From contig NZ_JAUSCG010000231.1 in NCBI RefSeq assembly GCF_030651615.1, positions 1 through 5,032 of the forward strand: 5,032 nucleotides of DNA, given 5' to 3'. Shown here piece after piece: positions 1 through 4,811 of the stretch. The translations under genes and the position numbers were made by a program. Below the pieces are notes generated by a model. That model did no database searches. It was not told where the DNA came from and saw only the letters and a list, made by a program, of their open reading frames with translations. Positions within the stretch are counted from its first letter, which is position 1, and each line of letters begins with the position of its first letter. Source of the stretch: Methanocalculus sp. Lineage in GTDB: Archaea > Halobacteriota > Methanomicrobia > Methanomicrobiales > Methanocorpusculaceae.

Positions 1-695
1 CCACTCTTCCCGGAGACGATTGCAGAGAATGCCTCCTGAAGACCGGGTGACTGGTATGCAGGGTCAGAGAAGAGGTTCCTGCCGATCTCTTCTGCGGTTG
101 TGTCATAGAGCACACGCCCGTTTGTATCTGTTACCCAGATATCATAGGAGGTTTTGGCAAGGATCGGAGTAATCTCATGACCGATCATCATCTCAGGCCG
201 GTAGGTGATATCGGTATATCCAAGGTACTCGCCGTCAGAAGAGAAGATCGGGCTGCTCTGTGAGATGCCAAAGAACCCTTCAACCAGCCAGAAGACATCT
301 GATACAATATTCTCCTGAATGGTGTTGGCTCTCTGAACAGCTGGCTGGTACGAGAGATCCATTCCTAAGATCTGGTGATAGTGTTCTGGGACAGCAGCAA
401 TAACAACACCATCTGATCTGATGACGATGGAGGATATTGCATAGGGAAACGTCCGGAGCCACCCTCGTAATGAATCCATAGCATCCGGATCATCAAGCCC
501 CTTGCTCGAAAGTACCATTGCATTCTCTTCTGTAGCTTCAGAGAGAGAATTCATTTCGTCATTGATAAGCAGGATCGACTCCTGGAGAATCCGGTTCATC
601 TCAACGTCATCTGACTGTTTCGTTTCATCAACACATCCGCCTATACAGGCAAAAAGAATCAGAAAGATCAGCAGAAAGGTTAATCGTAATCGCAT
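1..695 (-). CDS. Cache-domain sensor lipoprotein, N-terminal part (3' end outside window)
   Basis: The reading frame is open from an ATG at 693-695 to the window edge: 231 codons plus 2 bases. Residues 1-20 form a signal peptide (MRLRLTF, then a hydrophobic stretch) ending in the lipobox I-G-G-C, so Cys21 is probably lipidated and the protein sits on the outer face of the membrane. A helical, Glu/Asn-rich linker covers roughly residues 28-65. It is followed by two PAS-like halves of a double Cache fold: about 75-170 (SIVIRSDGVVIAA; later SSPIFSSDGEYLGY) and from about 183 (YDIWVTDTNGRVLYD, then EEIGRNLFSDPAY). Cache domains bind small extracellular ligands, often in chemoreceptors and histidine kinases. 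Here no transmembrane helix follows in the visible part, so it may be a stand-alone ligand-binding lipoprotein. The ligand is unknown. The ATG is the only start in this frame near the TATA box. Family assignment is good; function beyond ligand sensing is inference. Confidence 0.85.
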   Translation of the reverse strand, partial: MRLRLTFLLIFLILFACIGGCVDETKQSDDVEMNRILQESILLINDEMNSLSEATEENAMVLSSKGLDDPDAMDSLRGWLRTFPYAISSIVIRSDGVVIAAVPEHYHQILGMDLSYQPAVQRANTIQENIVSDVFWLVEGFFGISQSSPIFSSDGEYLGYTDITYRPEMMIGHEITPILAKTSYDIWVTDTNGRVLYDTTAEEIGRNLFSDPAYQSPGLQEAFSAIVSGKS

Positions 696-713
696 AGATG
701 AGATGTATCGCTT

Positions 714-727
714 GAAAATATAAAAAA
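714..727 (-). promoter_or_regulatory. TATA box for the Cache lipoprotein gene
   Basis: Read on the minus strand, this is an A/T run containing TTTTTTATATTTTC. Its centre lies about 25 bases before the ATG at 695, the usual archaeal distance from TATA box to transcription start. No Shine-Dalgarno motif precedes the ATG (CATCTCATCT), so a leaderless or near-leaderless mRNA is likely. Confidence 0.5.
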
Positions 728-784
728 CAGATTGAGATGCTGTCCTGTGTATGAGATCAAAATCTCTCTTCTGATTGAAGGTGG

Positions 785-800
785 GGAAAAATTTATAATA
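785..800 (+). promoter_or_regulatory. BRE/TATA element for the small basic protein gene
   Basis: A purine-rich GGAAAAA (BRE-like) runs into TTTATAATA at 792-800. Transcription would be expected to begin near 820-825, leaving a leader of about 12-17 bases before the ATG at 837. This is the best-looking archaeal promoter in the window. It faces away from the Cache gene promoter, which is only about 60 bases off. Confidence 0.6.
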
Positions 801-836
801 TTCATGATACAACTTTTTTACTGAATAGTGAGATCA

Positions 837-1097
837 ATGTCGCGACGAAATACGCGAGCTCCACGGGATATCCTGTATCAGGAGGATTATCCCGGTGACT
901 TTGAGGATGTATCAGCATATCTTGATGCAAAAGATCCAACAAGGTACAACCGAAAGGTGAAACGTGACGAGAGAGGTTCAAAGAAGAAAGTCCCACTGCG
1001 GAAAGGGGATTTTGAACTGCCTGATCCTGACATTCTTCCGATGAAGAAGAAGATACGAGGGAGAATTCCTGATAGTGAGGGTGAACGTTTCTTCTGA
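837..1097 (+). CDS. small highly charged basic protein, function unknown (86 aa)
   Basis: I do not recognise this protein. It is 86 residues, has no hydrophobic segment, and is rich in Arg, Lys, Asp and Glu. It opens with a basic tip (MSRRNTRAPRD), has an acidic patch around residues 17-30 (EDYPGDFEDVSAYLDAKD), a basic stretch (RYNRKVKRDERGSKKKVPLRKG) at about 37-57, then a Pro/Asp motif (ELPDPDILPMKKKIRGRIPD). It is probably cytoplasmic and largely extended or disordered. The basic character would suit nucleic acid or ribosome contact, but that is a guess. The ATG at 837 is preferred because GTGA at 828-831 can act as a short ribosome-binding site 5 bases upstream; an in-frame GTG at 828 would add three residues (MRS). 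A clean promoter upstream and a T-run downstream support a real single-gene unit. Confidence 0.65.
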   Translation: MSRRNTRAPRDILYQEDYPGDFEDVSAYLDAKDPTRYNRKVKRDERGSKKKVPLRKGDFELPDPDILPMKKKIRGRIPDSEGERFF

Positions 1098-1132
1098 GAG
1101 ATTCGTTTAGACCGTCCGGAATCAAACCGCCG

Positions 1133-1141
1133 TTCTTTTTT
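1133..1141 (+). terminator. oligo-T terminator after the small basic gene
   Basis: TTCTTTTTT lies 36 bases past the TGA at 1095-1097 and suits an intrinsic archaeal oligo-T terminator. A second run of six T at 1192-1197 could act as a backup. No strong hairpin is associated with either. Confidence 0.4.
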
Positions 1142-1223
1142 ATCAAAGAAGATCACAAAATCCTTCTTAGCATCTTCAGAATTCCAAGTGGTTTTTTCCT
1201 TCAATACTAGTGTTGTAGAGAAG

Positions 1224-1238
1224 CATGCATATCTGATC
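1224..1238 (+). promoter_or_regulatory. possible weak promoter of the methyltransferase gene
   Basis: ATGCATATCT around 1226-1234 is the only TATA-like stretch at the right place, about 25-28 bases before the ATG at 1257, which would again give a near-leaderless message. It is a poor match to TATA. A GATC at 1235-1238 lies directly downstream, and GCATG at 1223-1227 and CATGC at 1239-1243 form a short inverted repeat around it, so self-regulation by methylation is conceivable but unproven. Confidence 0.25.
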
Positions 1239-1256
1239 CATGCAAACAATAGATGA

Positions 1257-2195
1257 ATGAAGATCAAAGGCTCTCCAAAGACACTGTCAAATGAGCCACG
1301 CCCGTTTATGAAGTGGGCGGGTGGAAAGGGGTCCCTCCTCCCGGAGTTCATTGCCCGACTTCCTTCTGGAATTGCTGATGGCACAATCACGTCATATATT
1401 GAACCTTTCATCGGTGGAGGTGCCTTCTTCTTTAACTTAGCAATGAAAAACGGGTTTGATGAATGCCATCTCGTTGATATTAATGAAGAGCTGATCCTTG
1501 TTTATACAGTCATCCGGCAGGATGTAGAGGCGTTGATAGAGCAACTCGACTCGTTGAAGAAGGAGTATACTGTCCTTGATGAGGATAAGAGGCAGGCGCT
1601 CTTTTATGAGATCCGCTCCCGCTTCAATAAAGAGAAATCTTCGTTCAATTACCGTAATTTTTCTGATGCATGGATAGCAAGGGCAGCAGATCTGATCTTT
1701 CTAAACCGTACATGCTTCAACGGTCTCTTCCGTGTCAATAGTAAAGGAGAATTTAATGTTCCGTTCGGCAGGTACAAAAATCCTCTTATATCCCAGCCCG
1801 ATCTCCTCCGTCTTGACTCTACACTCCTTAACAATACAACTCTCCACACTGGGGACTTTACGTTGGTGAGAGAGTACATCACCGAGCATTCGTTCGTCTA
1901 TTTCGACCCCCCATACCGCCCCCTCAATAAAAGCTCCTTCTTCACAAGCTATGCAAAGGACGGATTTTTAGATGAGGATCAGAGAAGACTTGCTGCATTC
2001 TTCCGTGAATGTGATGAGTTAGGGGCATGCTGTATGCTGAGCAACTCAGATCCGAAGAACCATGATCCGGGTGATGACTTCTTTGACTTGCTCTATGACG
2101 GCTTTACCATCGAGCGGGTGCTTGCATCGCGGAGGATTAACTCTAACGGTGCCGGGAGAGGGAAGATCCACGAGATCATTGTGAGGAACTACTGA
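1257..2195 (+). CDS. dam: Dam-type DNA adenine N6-methyltransferase (D12 class)
   Basis: This is a complete 312-residue enzyme that transfers a methyl group from S-adenosylmethionine to adenine N6 in a short target, probably GATC as in Dam and M.DpnII. Motif X is F17-x-x-W20-A-G-G-K24. Motif I, for AdoMet binding, is E49-P-F-I-G-G-G55. The acidic ribose-contacting residue is probably D74 in LVDIN. The family signature FLNRTCFNGLFRVN spans 148-161, followed by FNVPFGRY. The catalytic motif IV is D217-P-P-Y220. The C-terminal tail NSNGAGRGKIHEIIVRNY is also typical. All key residues are present, so it should be active. E. coli Dam is 278 residues; the extra length is mainly in the N-terminus and the helical insert. 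The start is fixed to 1257 or later because a TGA lies immediately upstream in frame; no ribosome-binding site is evident. No restriction endonuclease gene adjoins it in this window, so it looks solitary here. Target specificity is inferred from family resemblance. Confidence 0.93.
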   Translation: MKIKGSPKTLSNEPRPFMKWAGGKGSLLPEFIARLPSGIADGTITSYIEPFIGGGAFFFNLAMKNGFDECHLVDINEELILVYTVIRQDVEALIEQLDSLKKEYTVLDEDKRQALFYEIRSRFNKEKSSFNYRNFSDAWIARAADLIFLNRTCFNGLFRVNSKGEFNVPFGRYKNPLISQPDLLRLDSTLLNNTTLHTGDFTLVREYITEHSFVYFDPPYRPLNKSSFFTSYAKDGFLDEDQRRLAAFFRECDELGACCMLSNSDPKNHDPGDDFFDLLYDGFTIERVLASRRINSNGAGRGKIHEIIVRNY

Positions 2196-2208
2196 GATGT
2201 TGTCAATA

Positions 2209-2243
2209 GGGTGGCTGCCCTCATAAACGATAATCGTTCACCC
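2209..2243. repeat. nested inverted repeat with 13-base palindrome
   Basis: GGGTG at 2209-2213 pairs with CACCC at 2239-2243. Between them lies AACGATAATCGTT (2226-2238), a perfect palindrome around one central A. It starts 14 bases after the methyltransferase stop. It could be a 3' end structure or a protein-binding site; no T-run follows, so it is not a standard terminator. Confidence 0.4.
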
Positions 2244-2266
2244 GATGGAAAAATCAATACAACCAC

Positions 2267-2286
2267 CCCTTTGCCCTTTGGCGTGA
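2267..2286 (-). repeat. repeat unit copy 1 (CACGCCAA-nnn-GCAAAG type)
   Basis: Read on the minus strand this gives TCACGCCAA, three variable bases, then GCAAAG. It matches the minus-strand copy at 2369-2389 across both blocks, differing mainly in the central three bases (AGG here, GCC there) and in the bases after GCAAAG. Confidence 0.5.
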
Positions 2287-2315
2287 GCATTCAGATTCAG
2301 GAGAGGAGATCAGGT

Positions 2316-2389
2316 TTCACGAAAAGACGCAAAGGCTCTTCCAGATCTGGGTAACACCCTCTTTTGGCGTCTTTGCGGCTTGGCGTGAA
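2316..2389. repeat. imperfect inverted repeat, 21-base arms (repeat unit copies 2 and 3)
   Basis: The left arm at 2316-2336 begins TTCACGAAAAGACGCAAAG. The right arm at 2369-2389, read on the minus strand, begins TTCACGCCAAGCCGCAAAG. They agree at 17 of 21 positions without gaps and are separated by 32 bases, so a long hairpin could form. The element lies between two converging transcripts and ends 17 bases beyond the end of the AlkD-like frame. It may serve as a bidirectional transcript barrier or belong to a dispersed genomic repeat; which one cannot be told from one window. There are no terminal duplications or coding capacity to call it an insertion sequence. Confidence 0.65.
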
Positions 2390-2406
2390 TATTACTCCCG
2401 ACTTAC

Positions 2407-3123
2407 TCAAGCCCAATCCTTCCTCATCGCCACCTTTCTCATATCCTCTGGCATCAGTTCGATCGCGTACCGAAGAGCGGTCCTTGGCATCTCCCGTTTA
2501 TGTTCACAAACATATGAAAAGACCTCGTTCTGGTGCTTTCTGCCCGCCTCCTTCAGAAGCCAGCCATACCCTTTCTGCACAAGATCTTCCGGATCAATCA
2601 GGAGGAGATCGGCCAGTCTGAAGGCCTCGGGGAGGAACTCCCCTCGTTTGGCAGGGACGATCAGGGAGACTGCGGCTGCACGCCGAAGCCATCGGTTCTC
2701 CGATTGTGCCCATCGATAGAGGTGTTCAACGCATTCCGGGTATTCTGTCAGGAGATCTCCGACGGTATGATTGCAGAAGGTGTCGCATGTTGCCCAGTTG
2801 GTGACATACGCTTCGATCCACCGCTAGAATACTCTGATGTCATCCTCTTGAAACCGATCCTTCAGATGGGGAAGCCATGCCGATGCAATAAAGGACTCTT
2901 CCATATATCCTGATGCATACAGCTCTTCACAGAGGGAGAAGATCTCCTCCTTCTCTCTCTTTAACACAGTCGACAGGAAGGATTTGGCGATCTTTGTCAC
3001 TTCTGCTGTCTTCATGCCGTAGACAGTTATCTCTTCTTTAAAGAACCGCCTCCCGCTTGCTGCAATATCCGGATCTGCTCTCTCCTGTAGTATAGATCTG
3101 ATCTGCTGTACAATATCATCCAT
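2407..3123 (-). pseudogene. AlkD-family DNA alkylation repair protein, interrupted by in-frame TAG at codon 100
   Basis: AlkD-type proteins are HEAT-like repeat DNA glycosylases that remove bulky or cationic alkylated purines. From the ATG at 3121-3123 the frame runs 239 codons to a TGA at 2407-2409, with a single internal stop: TAG at 2824-2826 (codon 100). Counting the TAG as a residue gives 238 positions, against 237 in Bacillus cereus AlkD, and the active-site residues known from that enzyme (W109, D113, R148, W187) appear at the expected places: W110 and D114 in NWATCD, R148 in RWLRRAAAVSL, W188 in QKGYGWLLKEA. The end, MPRTALRYAIELMP, is also typical. No frameshift is present. If TAG terminates, the 99-residue product (ending IRVF) has none of these residues, and no ATG follows the TAG until near residue 210, so internal restart cannot rescue it. 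Alternatives are a sequencing error, readthrough or pyrrolysine. The ATG overlaps the end of the MATE gene by 8 bases. Confidence 0.85.
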
Positions 3124-4492
3124 ATCGGATCAACCCCCTGATGTACTTCCGTATCCAGAGATATCCGAGTATCCCGCCGCAGGTGTTCCCGCAGACAACC
3201 CCCCACCAGACCCCCGACTCGCCGTATCCAAGCAGAATTCCGAGAACCCATATGAAGAATGAGATGAAGACGATATTTCTGAAGAACTCAAGGATCAGAG
3301 CGGAGAATCCTCTTCCGGTCCCCTGAAAGATCGATGAAGAGAACATGCCTGCCGGTACAAACGGGAAGAACCAGCAGATCGTCCTGAGGAACCCGGTGAT
3401 CCCTGGTGCCAGATGAGCGCTCTCCGCCGAATACGTGAATATGCCGGCGAGGTATGGGGCAAATATCCAGGTGGCTGCCGTCAGGATGAGGGAGATCATA
3501 ATCCCATACCGCATCGCGATCCCATAGACAAGACGCAGCCGTTGAAGGTCACGTGAACCATATGATGCACCCGATACTGAGATCAGGGCGATACTGATCC
3601 CGATGAGCGGGATGATCGAGAAGAGGACGACCCGCCATCCTGCGGTATAGACCGCGACCGCATCGGTTCCTGCGGTCATGATGAGGATCGCGTTTATCAG
3701 AATGAGCACCCCTGACATCATCACAAACTGAAGGCTCGCAGGAATACCGACTTTGATGATATCGAGGCTGGTCTTCATATCCAGCCGGAGATCTGATCGC
3801 CTCAGGGTAATATAGGTGGAGCGCCGGACGAAGAGCCAGACATATATCAGCACGGTGACAAGAACGATGGAGATGACAGTTGCCCAGGCAGCACCTGCAA
3901 TTCCAAGTCCTGCAGGGTAGATCAGGATCGGATCGAGGATACAGTTGATAACTGCCGATGCACCCATCGCGTACATCGTCTTCTTCGTGGCCCCCTCAGC
4001 ATTGAAGATTGCATATGCAACAGAGGTGAAGAGAAGAAACGGCGTGCATAAAAATACAATGCGGGCATACTCTGCGGTTAATAGTGCAGTCTCTCCTTCT
4101 GCTCCAAAGAGGATGGCAAGAGGTGTTGCAAAGATGACGAGGATCGGTGTCACGATCGCCGAGATGATGAGGATGATCCCGATACCCTGCATCGCAGACC
4201 GGTCTGCCCCCCGTCGGTCTCCCGCTCCTATCCTGCGTGATATCGCTGAACTGACACCTGCGCCAAGCCCGTTTCCAAGCCCGATCAGGATGAGGAAGAG
4301 CGGAGTTACGAACCCGACCGCGGCGAGCGCACCCTCGCCAAGACCAGCTACCCAGATCGCATCAACGAGGTTATAGACGGACTGGAGGAGCATCGCGATG
4401 ATGACCGGAATGGAGAGTTTAATAATCGCTCTCTTCGGATCACCCGTCAGAATATCAATGCCCGTATGGGAAGGCGTATTTATTTCCTGCAT
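3116..4492 (-). CDS. MATE family efflux transporter (458 aa)
   Basis: This is a complete cation-coupled multidrug/toxin exporter of the cytoplasmic membrane. At 458 residues it has the usual MATE length and about twelve hydrophobic helices, in two homologous halves: roughly residues 24-220 and 245-450. Each half begins with a helix kinked by proline (KLSIPVIIAML at 25-35; KVGIPASLQFV at 247-257). The first helix carries YNLVDAIWVAGLG at 40-52; D44 is probably equivalent to the conserved TM1 aspartate of the archaeal PfMATE. Other family-like stretches are GLGNGLGAGVSSAISRRIGAGD (about 71-92), NAEGATKKTMYAM (164-176), LDPILIYP and GIAGAAWATVIS (186-208), and SIFQGTGRGF (387-396). The substrate cannot be read from sequence. 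The ATG at 4490-4492 is the only plausible start, just ahead of the conserved GIDILTGDPKRAIIKLSIP lead-in. It is first in an operon with the AlkD-like gene; its TGA at 3116-3118 lies inside that gene's first codons. An origin as drug, dye or metabolite exporter is equally compatible. Confidence 0.92.
   Translation of the reverse strand: MQEINTPSHTGIDILTGDPKRAIIKLSIPVIIAMLLQSVYNLVDAIWVAGLGEGALAAVGFVTPLFLILIGLGNGLGAGVSSAISRRIGAGDRRGADRSAMQGIGIILIISAIVTPILVIFATPLAILFGAEGETALLTAEYARIVFLCTPFLLFTSVAYAIFNAEGATKKTMYAMGASAVINCILDPILIYPAGLGIAGAAWATVISIVLVTVLIYVWLFVRRSTYITLRRSDLRLDMKTSLDIIKVGIPASLQFVMMSGVLILINAILIMTAGTDAVAVYTAGWRVVLFSIIPLIGISIALISVSGASYGSRDLQRLRLVYGIAMRYGIMISLILTAATWIFAPYLAGIFTYSAESAHLAPGITGFLRTICWFFPFVPAGMFSSSIFQGTGRGFSALILEFFRNIVFISFFIWVLGILLGYGESGVWWGVVCGNTCGGILGYLWIRKYIRGLIRYG
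3129..3139 (-). promoter_or_regulatory. ribosome-binding site for the AlkD-like gene
   Basis: On the minus strand AGGGGGTTGAT lies inside the last codons of the MATE gene, about 5 bases before the ATG at 3123. It resembles GGAGGTGAT, the complement of the 16S rRNA 3' end. It supports this start and translation from the same transcript as the transporter. Confidence 0.5.
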
Positions 4493-4500
4493 AGTATCTC

Positions 4501-4513
4501 GATTATAATAAAT
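4501..4513 (-). promoter_or_regulatory. TATA-like element upstream of the MATE operon
   Basis: Minus-strand ATTTATTATAATC ends 9 bases before the MATE ATG. Its position is rather close to the ATG, so transcription would begin at or near the start codon. It is the only strong A/T box in the 127-base divergent gap to the next plus-strand gene. Confidence 0.4.
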
Positions 4514-4588
4514 GTGTCAGTAACTATTCGCTTCAGGGTTTTTACGTCTTGTGACAGAATCATTACATCCCCGATGCTCTTCTCAGAA

Positions 4589-4596
4589 CTATTAAG
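4589..4596 (+). promoter_or_regulatory. possible TATA box for the small membrane protein gene
   Basis: CTATTAAG is centred about 28 bases before the ATG at 4620, which would suit a leaderless message. The match is modest. A GGAGG at 4599-4603 is 16 bases from the ATG, too far for a normal ribosome-binding site. Confidence 0.3.
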
Positions 4597-4619
4597 ATGG
4601 AGGACGAGAAAGAACCTCT

Positions 4620-4811
4620 ATGGATAGTCTGCCCCTTTGGGGCCTCCGCGTCATGACGATCCTGGCAGCATCCATTATAGCCCTGATGATCGGCTCTCCA
4701 CTGAATCTCCAGCTTCCGGCAATCCTGCTTGTTGTAATTGGGTGTTACACCCTTGTAGATATCATCAGGCAGATTCCAAACGGTGCATCCCCCCGCAGAA
4801 GACGGGGTTAG
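4620..4811 (+). CDS. small membrane protein with two predicted helices, function unknown (63 aa)
   Basis: I do not recognise this family. The 63-residue product has a short N-terminus (MDSLPLWGLR), a hydrophobic stretch at about 11-25 (VMTILAASIIALMIG), a short turn (SPLNLQ), a second hydrophobic stretch at about 33-47 (LPAILLVVIGCYTLV), an amphipathic piece (DIIRQIP) and a basic tail (SPRRRRG). This is a helical hairpin with a positive cytoplasmic end, typical of small archaeal membrane proteins. It ends in TAG at 4809-4811. An in-frame ATG at codon 12 is an alternative start but would remove the residues before the first helix. It is transcribed away from the MATE gene. Support is the hydrophobic pattern, codon choice like the neighbours and the TATA-like box; with only 63 codons a chance frame is possible. 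Confidence 0.55.
   Translation: MDSLPLWGLRVMTILAASIIALMIGSPLNLQLPAILLVVIGCYTLVDIIRQIPNGASPRRRRG
4791..4807 (+). repeat. GC-rich hairpin at the 3' end of the small membrane gene
   Basis: CCCCG at 4791-4795 and CGGGG at 4803-4807 can pair around a 7-base loop, CAGAAGA, which encodes part of the arginine tail. No T-run follows, so termination is uncertain; it may stabilise the message end. Confidence 0.35.

Noticed and set aside
502..723. Plus-strand frame of 73 codons
   Set aside because: It is antisense to the signal peptide and linker of the Cache lipoprotein and has no family signal.
887..1411. Minus-strand frame of 174 codons
   Set aside because: It overlaps the small basic gene and the start of the methyltransferase antisense, has Ser/Arg/Phe-rich shadow composition, and no promoter or family signal.
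2540..2580. Apparent frameshift near LVQKGYGW in the AlkD-like gene
   Set aside because: On rereading, the codons CAG AAA GGG TAT GGC are intact and the frame continues without a break; only the TAG at 2824-2826 interrupts it.
2533..2913. Plus-strand frame of 126 codons
   Set aside because: It is antisense to the AlkD-like frame, whose conserved motifs clearly mark the minus strand as coding.
3945..4376. Plus-strand frame of 143 codons
   Set aside because: It is antisense to the MATE gene, with Ala/Pro/Arg-rich composition typical of a complementary-frame shadow.
4597..4656. Short frame beginning ATGGAGGACGAG with a Cys-Pro-Phe-Gly stretch, reminiscent of a zinc ribbon
   Set aside because: Only 19 codons with a single cysteine, so no metal site; it overlaps the small membrane gene start.
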